A DNA stretch of 64,000 bases from Dolichospermum sp. FACHB-1091 (lineage in GTDB: Bacteria > Cyanobacteriota > Cyanobacteriia > Cyanobacteriales > Nostocaceae): the NCBI RefSeq assembly GCF_014697585.1, contig NZ_JACJSB010000004.1:62001-126000 (forward strand), given 5' to 3'. A program made the translations under genes and the position numbers. Numbering within the stretch: the first letter of the stretch is position 1; each line of letters begins with the position of its first letter. This document shows positions 16,110 to 23,861 of this stretch, piece after piece. Below the pieces are notes generated by a model, which ran no database searches, was not told the origin of the DNA, and was given only the letters and a program-made list of their open reading frames with translations.

Positions 16110-16264
16110 TATAGGGGTTTCCGCTCTTATGAGGTACTTCATTTGCCCCCTCCTCGCACCCCCCTCAATCCCCCCGCAGCGGGGGGAAGAAAAGGATAAA
16201 CTTTTGATATTGGAGGGGGTTGGGGGTGGGGTTCTTGTACCTCATAACATCGGGAAGTGCTGTA
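16110..16264. mobile_element. MITE, copy B (~155 bp)
   Basis: Matches copy A (15178-15334) over its whole length with only a few differences near the left end. TA flanks both ends. It starts one base after the stop codon of the broken vapC, so insertion was just downstream of the gene. Confidence 0.82.
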
Positions 16265-16381
16265 TAGTGCGATCGCTGAGTTTAAAGCGGGACATTGCCG
16301 AGAACTCTAGAGACGTTCCTCATGTAGGGATTCTCGTCTCTACACCTAAATTCATACCTGATTTCAGCAACGCCCAATTTT

Positions 16382-16723
16382 TTAGTGCGATGATGAGAGG
16401 GCAAGCAATGATGAATTTTCATCTTCATAAAATAATTTAATTGTGCTGAACTCCCGACGCAGTAAATTTTCAACTTGTAAGGTAGAACAGTTTCCAAGTC
16501 TAAGCCAGATGACTTTTGGGGGATTCCCAAACACTAAACTCAGATCGTGCATATCAGCATCTTTTGAGACGATCATCAAATCATTATCTTTTGCATAATT
16601 CCAAACTATCGGGTCTATTGTTGCTTTCATGCCTACATCCCGAACATGAAGCGAGTCTGGAAAAATATCGCTCAAACTGGTGGATAATTTAGGGGATAAA
16701 TTTTCATCAAATAGTAATTTCAT
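16382..16723 (-). CDS. DUF5615 PIN-like toxin
   Basis: A 113-residue protein of the Mut7-C/DUF5615 PIN-like family: MKLLFDENLSPKLSTSLSDI at the N-terminus, SLHVRDVGM, and DLMIVSKDADMHDLS with the acidic pair of the active site. Such proteins are ribonuclease-type toxins partnered with DUF433 antitoxins. It overlaps the DUF433 gene by 4 bp. The C-terminal tail is short and polar. Confidence 0.87.
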   Translation of the reverse strand: MKLLFDENLSPKLSTSLSDIFPDSLHVRDVGMKATIDPIVWNYAKDNDLMIVSKDADMHDLSLVFGNPPKVIWLRLGNCSTLQVENLLRREFSTIKLFYEDENSSLLALSSSH

Positions 16724-16950
16724 GCTGATAAGGTCGAAATCATCAGCCGACGTTCACGGTCAGCCGCATAAGCAATACAAGCCTTTAAATCTTCTCGCGT
16801 TAGGTCGGGAAAATCATCAAGAATTTCCGCTTCAGTCATCTCGGAAGCTAGGTATTCCAGCACCTCATAAACTGTAATTCGCAAGCCACGTACACAAGGC
16901 TTACCACCACGTTTATTGGGTTCAATTGTGATATAGTCTCTGTAATTCAT
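16720..16950 (-). CDS. DUF433 antitoxin
   Basis: A 76-residue protein with the complete DUF433 pattern: YITIEPNKRGGKPCVRGLRI, TVYEVLEYLASEMTEAEILD and DFPDLTREDLKACIAYAADR. The domain is a small winged-helix-like antitoxin and likely binds its own promoter. First gene of the pair with the DUF5615 toxin. Confidence 0.9.
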   Translation of the reverse strand: MNYRDYITIEPNKRGGKPCVRGLRITVYEVLEYLASEMTEAEILDDFPDLTREDLKACIAYAADRERRLMISTLSA

Positions 16951-17549
16951 TATGTGGTGAGTGCATTCTTACCAACTTGTCTGATGATACCATGTATTTC
17001 TGTTAAAAATTCAATAGTTTCACCGTTAAACATCGATTAACTGCGATAGCGTAAGCGCTGACTTGTCAGTTCGCTATTAAGTAGAGTGCGTAAGCGTTGC
17101 ACTCCGCAGGAATCGCCAATCCTGTAGGGTGCGGAATGTGGGTTAAACATATTGAATAAAAGCAATAGCGAAGCGCTGCTGCAAGCAGTTCGCTAAATTT
17201 CCAAATAAATCAGGACTTACGCAAAAATCTCCGAAACTCTTATTACTCCGTGAACTCTGTGCCTCTGTGGTTCGTTTATTCCGTAATTCATAAATTATTT
17301 ATGTAAATATTATAACTTATATATTGTTATTTGCGTATTTATATTGAGAAAAAACCGGGTTTATATTTTCAGAGAAAGTAAAAATTATACTTAACCACTT
17401 GCCTTGAACTTCCTTAACTCGGATTAACTGCAATACGCACAAGTCATAAAAGAATGAACCACGAAGAAACCTTTGCCAAGCATCCCGTCGGGGATAGGAC
17501 AGGAAGGAAAGGGAGTTTTAGAGGTATTTTGGGTAAGTCCTGAAAACAC
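16951..17549. other. 599-bp gene-free stretch with dispersed repeats
   Basis: Holds copies of the GCGATAGCGTAAGCGCTGAC repeat (17043-17062), the GTGCGTAAGCGTTGCACTCC repeat (17087-17106), a GAAGCGCTGCTGCAAGCAG segment (17169-17187), and a CTCTGTGCCTCTGTGGTTCG segment near 17255. No reading frame worth calling. Confidence 0.65.
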
Positions 17550-19100
17550 TCAAGCCCGAATCACAGTAATTCGACGTTGATTTTCCGTCACCACCACCTG
17601 AGTTGATAACCTTTCCTCCATTGGTAAAGCATTTTTCCGCCTATCAAACACAAATAACCAACCAAAATCCAACCCCAAACGCCCCAAATAGGATTCTAAT
17701 TGTTCAATACCATCAGTTTGAGGATCGCGCTTTTTCTCCCTCCACACCTTTAACTCAATACCCAAAGTTACATCTTTATAACGCAGACATAAATCCATGC
17801 GATCGCTACCAATTGCATATTCCCTTTCTAAAATTCCCCCACCATTAACCACACGATGCAAAAAAGCCATTAATACAATATGGGGGGCAATTTCATGGTA
17901 AGCAGCACTACTTAATAATGGTTCTCCATGTTGTCGCCAAAACTTGAGAAATGCTATTAATAAAGCATCAGGATTTAATTCACCTTTGGGAGTCAACCAA
18001 CTAGGACTAATCAGAGGTAAACTATCCTGAGTTCCTTGTACTAAAACGCGGGGAATAACTTCACGATAAATCGGGTTAGAAATAACTAATCCTCCCATTG
18101 GATCACGTCGCAATAATCCTAAATCTATTAAATATTGGCGATCATCTGCTAGAGTATCGGGTAAGGTTTGCCCTGCTAAAATTGGTTCAATAATATTTTT
18201 AACTCGTTTTTCCCTGAGTTTTTCCGCTAAACTATCTAAATGAGTATCTTGACGAGAAATTAATATTTCTTTTGCTTGTAAAATGTGTTCTTTTGTAATA
18301 GTAATACTCTTATGCTTAACCATTTTTTCGACAATTTCTTTGGCTAAAGCATTAACTAACCAAGGTTGTCCTTGGGTTAAATCATAAGCTGCTTCTATAG
18401 CTTCTGGTGTGAAAATTTGTCCTGTTGCTGCTGTATGTTGTTGATATAATTCTCCCACTTCTTCAATATTAAAATTTCGCATAGTAATAGAAGCAACTTT
18501 AATATTAAAAGGACTAGATGTATTTAGTCGTTCACTACCACCAGATGCTACTTTATAATCTCGCACATCCCGTAAACCAATTAATCCTACCGATGAGGGA
18601 AAATTTTCGGGACGCTTAGGAAAACCATCTCTTAACTGTCGTAAAACTGAAATTAGAGTTTCATCTTGCAAAGAATCAATTTCATCTATAAATAATACTA
18701 TCGGACGATTGATAGCTCTTGACCATGCTCTTAAATTTTCAGCAATTCTCTGTCCAGGAACATTATAAACCCAAGTTTGGGGTTGTAGTTCGGTCGGTAA
18801 GCTATCCTCAATTGTATTTCGCCAAATTCCTAAAATTGCTAATTCTGCGGCGCTGGGGTCATGATTAAATGCACTTCCCACCTCTACTGATACCATGACT
18901 GCTGCATAATTTCCTGTATCAGTAAGTTGCTTTGCTAGGGCTAACATGGCGGTGGTTTTCCCTGTTTGTCGTGGTGCATGAAGCACAAAATAACTACGTT
19001 GTTGAATTAGCTCCTCTAAATCTGGTAATCGTATTGTGGGAGAGAGCATATAGTGGATATCGTCTTTACATGGACCTGCAATATTAAACCAGCGAGTCAT
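17550..19100 (-). CDS. AAA-like ATPase with C-terminal PD-(D/E)XK nuclease domain, copy 1
   Basis: A 516-residue protein starting at MTRWFNIAGPC (ATG 19100). Residues ~30-60 hold the P-loop in LHAPRQTGKTTAML. Walker B is VLFIDEIDSLQ. A GLIGLRDVRDYKVASGGSER segment and a helical lid follow. The last ~110 residues look like a PD-(D/E)XK nuclease: DRMDLCLRYKDVTLGIELKVW, with Asp and Glu-x-Lys. Two paralogues are at 23862 and 28753. Such AAA_35-like ATPase/nuclease proteins multiply in cyanobacteria; a role in defence or element maintenance is plausible but unproven. Confidence 0.85.
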   Translation of the reverse strand: MTRWFNIAGPCKDDIHYMLSPTIRLPDLEELIQQRSYFVLHAPRQTGKTTAMLALAKQLTDTGNYAAVMVSVEVGSAFNHDPSAAELAILGIWRNTIEDSLPTELQPQTWVYNVPGQRIAENLRAWSRAINRPIVLFIDEIDSLQDETLISVLRQLRDGFPKRPENFPSSVGLIGLRDVRDYKVASGGSERLNTSSPFNIKVASITMRNFNIEEVGELYQQHTAATGQIFTPEAIEAAYDLTQGQPWLVNALAKEIVEKMVKHKSITITKEHILQAKEILISRQDTHLDSLAEKLREKRVKNIIEPILAGQTLPDTLADDRQYLIDLGLLRRDPMGGLVISNPIYREVIPRVLVQGTQDSLPLISPSWLTPKGELNPDALLIAFLKFWRQHGEPLLSSAAYHEIAPHIVLMAFLHRVVNGGGILEREYAIGSDRMDLCLRYKDVTLGIELKVWREKKRDPQTDGIEQLESYLGRLGLDFGWLFVFDRRKNALPMEERLSTQVVVTENQRRITVIRA

Positions 19101-19353
19101 AGAATTTTGGTAATAGGTGAACTCTTTAAGTTTACACATTTATTTAGGAAAATTATGATCTGACATGATAAAAAGGTTCACTGGTTGAGACTATTGTATA
19201 ATCAAGTTGTATGATTTTCACATTTGCGGGAGGTAAATTCATGATTTCCGTAATCGTTAAACCCGAAATTAAGAGAGGTTTTAATTATCTGAGTAATAAA
19301 TGATAGTATTTTAGTCTGTTACCACAGTCATTTTCACTAACAAGGAGTAATGA

Positions 19354-19923
19354 GTGCAACTGGAAGTTCAACTAATTCGTGGTGAGGATAGCACTTTTGT
19401 AAATGCGTATTTAGTGGAACTGGCACAAAAGCACGTTGACGATTATCTATTGCTATGGAAAAGCCAACTAAATTTATATATACAAGCTGATAAATTTTGG
19501 GATTGGGAGTTTAAACTGAGGTTTATCGCCAGCAGTTCAAACCGTGAAGGCTATGCTATTGAGTGTGAAGGTGAAACCCAAGGATTGATGCTGATGGAAA
19601 CTCAGATGCACGGCTCACGCATTACGGAGGGTAAACGCTTAGTATATGTTGATGGAATTGCTACAGCACCTTGGAATCGTCAGGATGTGCAACGTCCACC
19701 ACGATACAAGGGTGTTGGGAGTGTATTTCTGCTATTTGCCCGCACCCGTAGTTTAGAATTAGGTTATGAAGGTAGGGTAGGTTTACATTCTTTACCAGGG
19801 ACAGAAAAATTCTATGATAATCAAGGAATGCTAGATTTAGGGCAAGATGAAGATTACGATGATTTAGTTTATTTTGAGTACGGTGTATGGCGTTCTCATA
19901 ACAAAAATAGTGAGGGTAAGTAA
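19354..19923 (+). CDS. GNAT-family N-acetyltransferase-like protein
   Basis: A 189-residue protein starting at GTG 19354 after AAGGAG. The core fits a GNAT acetyltransferase: LMLMETQMHGSRI strand, LVYVDGIATAPWNR (the usual strand before the CoA site), YKGVGSVFLLFARTRSLELG, and GRVGLHSLPGTEKFYDNQGM ending in the family's FY.N.G motif. Its stop overlaps the next start by one base (TAATG), so the two are an operon. Substrate unknown. GNATs paired with a second small gene can be toxins, but the partner is not RHH-like. Confidence 0.75.
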   Translation: MQLEVQLIRGEDSTFVNAYLVELAQKHVDDYLLLWKSQLNLYIQADKFWDWEFKLRFIASSSNREGYAIECEGETQGLMLMETQMHGSRITEGKRLVYVDGIATAPWNRQDVQRPPRYKGVGSVFLLFARTRSLELGYEGRVGLHSLPGTEKFYDNQGMLDLGQDEDYDDLVYFEYGVWRSHNKNSEGK

Positions 19924-20456
19924 TGAGTCAACAAGAATCTAATTATATTCCGTTTACCTCTAATCAAGAATTAGCTAACCCGATGGATTTATTGCTAAAT
20001 GAAGAATGGTTGAGAAAAAGCATTTTAGCTGAGGAAGAAGTAGGAGGTAATATTGGTGTTGGTTTAGATTGGGGTTCTGGTTTTAGTCAACTATTACTTA
20101 ATCCCGAATTGTTTTATCGTTTAAAAACTTTGCGGATTTCTTTGAATAGGGAAGTGCGTTTATTACTCAAAGATTGGAATTTAGGAACTGCGACTTCTAT
20201 AGCATTTGCTACGGCGAGAGAGAAGTTATTGGAAAGATTCAGGCTACCTACATCTACTGTTAAAGAACATATTCAAGCTGTGTTACAAAAGGATGAACTT
20301 TTTGGTGAGGAGTTTATTTCTAATCATCAGGTATTGCGCGAACTGCTTGGGGTAATGTTGACAGAAAAAGATTGGGAAATTATTGCTTCAGTGGCGGCGG
20401 ATTCGTTGAAACAGAAAATTATGAATCAGGTTTTGGTTGATAATATTTCAGCTTAG
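19923..20456 (+). CDS. Hypothetical protein, partner of the GNAT-like gene
   Basis: A 177-residue acidic protein, unknown to me. The middle (GGNIGVGLDWGSGFSQLL) is glycine-rich and followed by helical segments. Translation is coupled to the GNAT-like gene (overlapping TAATG). There is no signal peptide, membrane segment or HTH motif. It may be the substrate or regulator of the acetyltransferase. Confidence 0.6.
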   Translation: MSQQESNYIPFTSNQELANPMDLLLNEEWLRKSILAEEEVGGNIGVGLDWGSGFSQLLLNPELFYRLKTLRISLNREVRLLLKDWNLGTATSIAFATAREKLLERFRLPTSTVKEHIQAVLQKDELFGEEFISNHQVLRELLGVMLTEKDWEIIASVAADSLKQKIMNQVLVDNISA

Positions 20457-20471
20457 TGATCAGTAAAAATA

Positions 20472-20520
20472 ATGGAGAATGAAAGGTTAAGGTTGGAGGT
20501 GGAAAAGTTGAGATTGTTGG
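20472..20520 (+). repeat. 49-bp copy of the xisC coiled-coil coding end
   Basis: 48 of 49 bases match xisC 11457-11505 (the part encoding MENERLRLEVEKLRLL). A further partial repeat (TTGAGATTGTTGGAGAATG) follows at about 20521. It follows the stop of the preceding gene and is not an ORF. Confidence 0.85.
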
Positions 20521-20615
20521 TTGAGATTGTTGGAGAATGTATAACAATCCAATAGTGCTTAAGCCTGATCACATCTTGTACCAGAGCAGTTTTTTAGGAC
20601 GTTGTTCCATAGGAT

Positions 20616-20715
20616 GTTATACAGAAAAATTCTGCATAACTTGACAAGAATCGCCTCTAATATTTACTATATACCTGTATTCAAAAGTATTATACAGAAA
20701 ATTTTTGTATAATAC
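20616..20715 (+). promoter_or_regulatory. Promoter flanked by two related inverted repeats upstream of the EcoRI-type gene
   Basis: A -35-like TTGACA (20641-20646) and a -10-like TACTAT (20665-20670, spacing 18) sit between two palindromes. The first (20616-20640) has arms GTTATACAGAA and TTCTGCATAAC and touches the -35. The second (20687-20715) has perfect arms GTATTATACA and TGTATAATAC. Both share TTATACAGAAA. This looks like a two-operator promoter; the regulator is unknown. Confidence 0.6.
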
Positions 20716-20793
20716 ATAGTTACATAGTTATACATAAAAAGAACAAAGTACCAAAAGTTTTAAGTAAAAATGAGGTAATAGTAAAGAAACAAT

Positions 20794-21624
20794 ATGTCTA
20801 AAAAAAATCAATCAAAAAGATTAACGAATCAACATAAAGAGTCTCAAGGTGTAGTTGGTATATTTGGAAATGAAGCAAAGTCCCACGATATAGCAGTTGG
20901 ACAAATTTCACGCCTTGTAATTAAACAGCTTGAAAAGGAATTTCCTCAATTATCTTTTAGATACAAAACAAGCATAAGTAAAAAAGAAATAAACGAAGCG
21001 TTACAGAAACTTGATTCAGAATTAGGGCAAACACTTTTTGTGCCAAATTCACATATTAAACCTGATGGTGGAATAATTCAAGTAAAAGACGATAACGGTA
21101 ATTGGAGGGTGGTGCTTGTAACAGAAGCTAAACATCAAGGGAAAGACATTGAAAATATCCAAAAAGGAGAACTAGTTGGTAAAAAGAAGAATCAAGACTT
21201 GATGGCTGCTGGTAACGCAATAGAAAGAGCGCATAAAAACATATCAGAAATTGCTAATTTTATGCTGTCTGAATCCCATTTTCCCTACATCTTATTTCTG
21301 GAAGGGTCAAATTTTCTAACTGAAACTATTTCAATTAAAAGACCTGATGGAAGGGTGGTAACTCTTGATTATAGGAAGCTAAGTAGATTAGATAGATTGA
21401 CCGCTGCAAATTATGGAATGCCAATTAACACTAATCTATGTAAAAATAAATTTGTTAAGCATCATGATAAAACAATTATGCTTCAATCAGCTTCAATTTA
21501 TACACAAGGAAATGGAGAAAAATGGGATGAACAAAAAATGTTTGATATTATGGTTGAAGTGTCTAAGTCCTCTCTTAAGGCATTAGGTAGTGAAATATTT
21601 AACCAAATTACCAATAACGAATAA
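20794..21624 (+). CDS. EcoRI-type restriction endonuclease
   Basis: A 276-residue close homologue of EcoRI (277 residues), which as a homodimer cuts G/AATTC with Mg2+. Start and landmarks align without gaps through the catalytic region: Asp91 in IKPDGGI, Glu111 and Lys113 in VTEAKHQGKD have the same numbering as in EcoRI, and so do Asn141, Glu144 and Arg145 in AGNAIERAHKN, which contact the bases. Long blocks such as NISEIANFMLSESHFPY appear unchanged. The methyltransferase gene follows 12 bp downstream. GAATTC specificity is therefore a strong prediction. A member of this subfamily in a cyanobacterium, inside the hupL element, points to horizontal transfer. Confidence 0.95.
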   Translation: MSKKNQSKRLTNQHKESQGVVGIFGNEAKSHDIAVGQISRLVIKQLEKEFPQLSFRYKTSISKKEINEALQKLDSELGQTLFVPNSHIKPDGGIIQVKDDNGNWRVVLVTEAKHQGKDIENIQKGELVGKKKNQDLMAAGNAIERAHKNISEIANFMLSESHFPYILFLEGSNFLTETISIKRPDGRVVTLDYRKLSRLDRLTAANYGMPINTNLCKNKFVKHHDKTIMLQSASIYTQGNGEKWDEQKMFDIMVEVSKSSLKALGSEIFNQITNNE

Positions 21625-21636
21625 TACGGATTGATA

Positions 21637-22665
21637 ATGGCAAGAAAAGTACAGCACTCTTTGTTGAAAAAAGCAAAACAAAACAAAAATGACGAGTTTT
21701 ATACACAGCTTTCAGATATAGAAAATGAGTTAAAACATTATAAAAGTCATTTTAAAAATAAAGTAGTTTTTTGTAATTGCGATGATGCTCGGATTAGCAA
21801 TTTTTTTAATTACTTCGCATCAAATTTCGCAGAATTGGGTATTAAAAAATTAATAACTGCTTGTTATAGAAAACAAGAAAGGGATTTGTTTAATACCGAA
21901 GAAGTTGAAAATGGTTTTTTCTTTGAATATACAGGTCTAGAGGGAGAAAGAATTAAACCAAGTTCAACTAACATCGTTCATTTTAAAGGTGATGGCGATT
22001 TTCGTAGTGCTGAAAGTATCGAACTATTAAAGCAATCCGATATTGTTGTTACTAATCCTCCATTTTCATTATTTAGGGAGTATGTGGCTCAATTAGTTAA
22101 ATACGATAAAAAATTCTTAATAATTGGCAATATTAATGCTATCACCTATAAAGAAATATTTAAGTTAATTAAGGAAAACAAGGCGTGGTTAGGAATAAAC
22201 CTTGGTAGAGGTATTTCAGGTTTTATTGTCCCCGAATACTATGAACTCTATGGCACAGAGACTAGGATTGATAGCTCTGGAAATAGAATAGTTTCTCCAA
22301 ACAATTGTCTATGGTTAACTAATTTAGACACTTTTAAACGACACGAATATATTACTCTCACAAAGAGATATTTTGGAAACGAAATTGAATACCCCCATTA
22401 TGACAACTATGATGGTATTAATGTTAATAAAACACAAGAGATACCATTAGACTACAAAGGATTTATGGGTGTACCTATAACATTTCTACATAAATTCAAT
22501 CCCGATCAGTTTGAAATAATTAAATTTAGAAAAGGGAATGATGGAAAAGATTTGTCAATAAATGGAAAATGTCCATATTTTAGGATTATAATCAAAAATA
22601 AACGAATATTGACTGAATTATCTAACAATAGAGGAATACCACAAGTGCGATCGCCAATCTTGTAG
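21637..22665 (+). CDS. EcoRI-type adenine-N6 DNA methyltransferase
   Basis: A 342-residue homologue of M.EcoRI (326 residues), which methylates the second A of GAATTC. The start at ATG 21637 (MARKVQHSLLKKAKQ) matches M.EcoRI better than the upstream TTG. Visible landmarks: DEFYTQLSDIENEL, VFCNCDDARISNFF, the catalytic DIVVTNPPFSLF, and GVPITFLHKFNPDQFE. The family end (IKNKR) is followed here by 17-20 extra residues (ILTELSNNRGIPQVRSPIL), encoded partly by a dispersed GCGATCGCC-containing repeat, so the native C-terminus was replaced. The effect on activity is unknown. Second gene of the R-M operon. Confidence 0.94.
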   Translation: MARKVQHSLLKKAKQNKNDEFYTQLSDIENELKHYKSHFKNKVVFCNCDDARISNFFNYFASNFAELGIKKLITACYRKQERDLFNTEEVENGFFFEYTGLEGERIKPSSTNIVHFKGDGDFRSAESIELLKQSDIVVTNPPFSLFREYVAQLVKYDKKFLIIGNINAITYKEIFKLIKENKAWLGINLGRGISGFIVPEYYELYGTETRIDSSGNRIVSPNNCLWLTNLDTFKRHEYITLTKRYFGNEIEYPHYDNYDGINVNKTQEIPLDYKGFMGVPITFLHKFNPDQFEIIKFRKGNDGKDLSINGKCPYFRIIIKNKRILTELSNNRGIPQVRSPIL

Positions 22666-22754
22666 AGTGCGTTAATGAAATGTAACGCACCTTGTAATTT
22701 TATTATTAAACATCTTTTATAAGTGCGATCGCTAATATTGGGTTAGTGCGATCG
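22643..22754. repeat. Dispersed repeats at the 3' end of the methyltransferase gene
   Basis: Includes GTGCGATCGCC, a TAGAGTGCGTTAATGAAATG then TAACGCACC palindrome (22673-22692), and two more GTGCGATCGCTAA sites. The first lies inside the methyltransferase reading frame. Confidence 0.7.
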
Positions 22755-23150
22755 CTAATCACTTCGGATAATTTTGATTGTGGATTGCGATCTTTCAAAA
22801 CAAACATCAAATTCTCGAAAAAAGTTCGTTTGTCCAAGAATTAAAGGTACATAAGCTGCTTCTACCCAGGTAAATGCTAGACGAACGGGTTCAAGATTGC
22901 CAATTTGAACTTGCACAAATAACCCCCGTGCTTCAACCTTTGCAAGATTTCCAGCAAATGGCAAGCGGACAGTTTGATTATCCCAAATCGCACCTAATTG
23001 TAACCCAATATCATAAGGTAAGACATTGACAGTAGACCCAGTATCCAGCAGTGCATTTGCAGAAATAGAAGAGTTTGCATAACTCAGAATGATAGGAATT
23101 GTGGGTAATCCTTGATCATCATTAAAGGGAAATTCCACTGTACTAGCCAT
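22755..23150 (-). CDS. Retropepsin-like aspartic protease
   Basis: A 131-residue single-domain clan-AA aspartic protease. The active-site motif is LLDTGSTVNVLP (Asp near residue 37), and a later PLILGQTNFFREFDV is the usual second psi-loop region. As in other bacterial retropepsins, it would act as a homodimer, each chain giving one Asp. It follows and overlaps by 8 bp the small gene at 23143. Substrate unknown. Confidence 0.85.
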   Translation of the reverse strand: MASTVEFPFNDDQGLPTIPIILSYANSSISANALLDTGSTVNVLPYDIGLQLGAIWDNQTVRLPFAGNLAKVEARGLFVQVQIGNLEPVRLAFTWVEAAYVPLILGQTNFFREFDVCFERSQSTIKIIRSD

Positions 23151-23361
23151 CAGTAGATACCTCTTGGTGATCCTGAATCATCTGCATGAGAATGTTTGCA
23201 GCTTCCGTTGCGTGATATGGCGACCAAATCGGGTATTCTGAAGCAGAAAAAATAACTTGTAGTTCAGCGTCTGGGATTTGTGTGGCTAGGAGTTTGAAGA
23301 GTGATAACTTGTCTGACTGACTTAGATTGTTGACCAGAGGAATTAACTCAGCGAGTGACAT
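23143..23361 (-). CDS. Small protein upstream of the retropepsin
   Basis: A 72-residue helical protein (MSLAELIPLVNNLSQSDKLS, LFKLLATQIPDAE) ending with an acidic tail (MIQDHQEVSTDG). This type of small protein commonly precedes retropepsin-like genes in cyanobacteria, and the 8-bp overlap implies coupling. It could be an antitoxin-like or inhibitor partner; that is inference. Confidence 0.7.
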   Translation of the reverse strand: MSLAELIPLVNNLSQSDKLSLFKLLATQIPDAELQVIFSASEYPIWSPYHATEAANILMQMIQDHQEVSTDG

Positions 23362-23451
23362 ATTTTAAACTTTGAGATATACAATAATACATTTATCATA
23401 AGCGATCTGTTCGGAAGTGAAACAAATCATCCACAAATTATTAGGAGGTTT

Positions 23452-23820
23452 ATGAATAACTGGACTGTAGAACAAATTACCTTTCGTTGTGTTGCCGAAG
23501 GCGAGCGAAGCTATCGTCTTTCTGTACGTCTGGAAAAATTAGCACAGAACTTTCTGCAAATGGCATCTCTCAGTTTAGATGAATTTAATGGAGAAGCGGT
23601 ACTTGAAATTATTCGAGAAAGTAAAGTGTTTTTAGAATTGACAGCCATTGATTTAGATGTAGATAATGCTTTTGAATTAGCTCAAATACAACGTCAATTA
23701 TCCAAATGGCATATTCATTGGTTATCAACTTGGGCAAGTGATTCTAGTCGTCTGGAAATTTCCACCTTGTCTCAAACCTGGGCAAATCGAATTAGGGAAA
23801 TGGCACGAGTTCTGGTTTAA
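23452..23820 (+). CDS. Hypothetical protein
   Basis: A 122-residue protein starting at ATG 23452 after a strong AGGAGG. Helical, no membrane segment: GERSYRLSVRLEKLAQNFLQ, then VFLELTAIDLDVDNAFELAQ, then HIHWLSTWASDSSRLEIS. It stands alone between divergent small genes and the AAA copy 2. No family recognised. Confidence 0.6.
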   Translation: MNNWTVEQITFRCVAEGERSYRLSVRLEKLAQNFLQMASLSLDEFNGEAVLEIIRESKVFLELTAIDLDVDNAFELAQIQRQLSKWHIHWLSTWASDSSRLEISTLSQTWANRIREMARVLV

Positions 23821-23861
23821 ATTCCCATCTCTTAACCTTGATATCCTCCTTTTAAAAATAC

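Larger units (their letters stand above)
20457..20793. other. Intergenic region with an xisC fragment and the EcoRI-type promoter region
   Basis: No gene is seen. It holds a 49-bp copy of the xisC 3' end (20472-20520) and a promoter bracketed by two inverted repeats (20616-20715), described separately. Confidence 0.7.

Noticed and set aside
16015-16440. 141-codon frame after vapC
   Set aside because: It is a shadow frame of the vapC end and runs through MITE copy B; the other frame carries the real PIN C-terminus.
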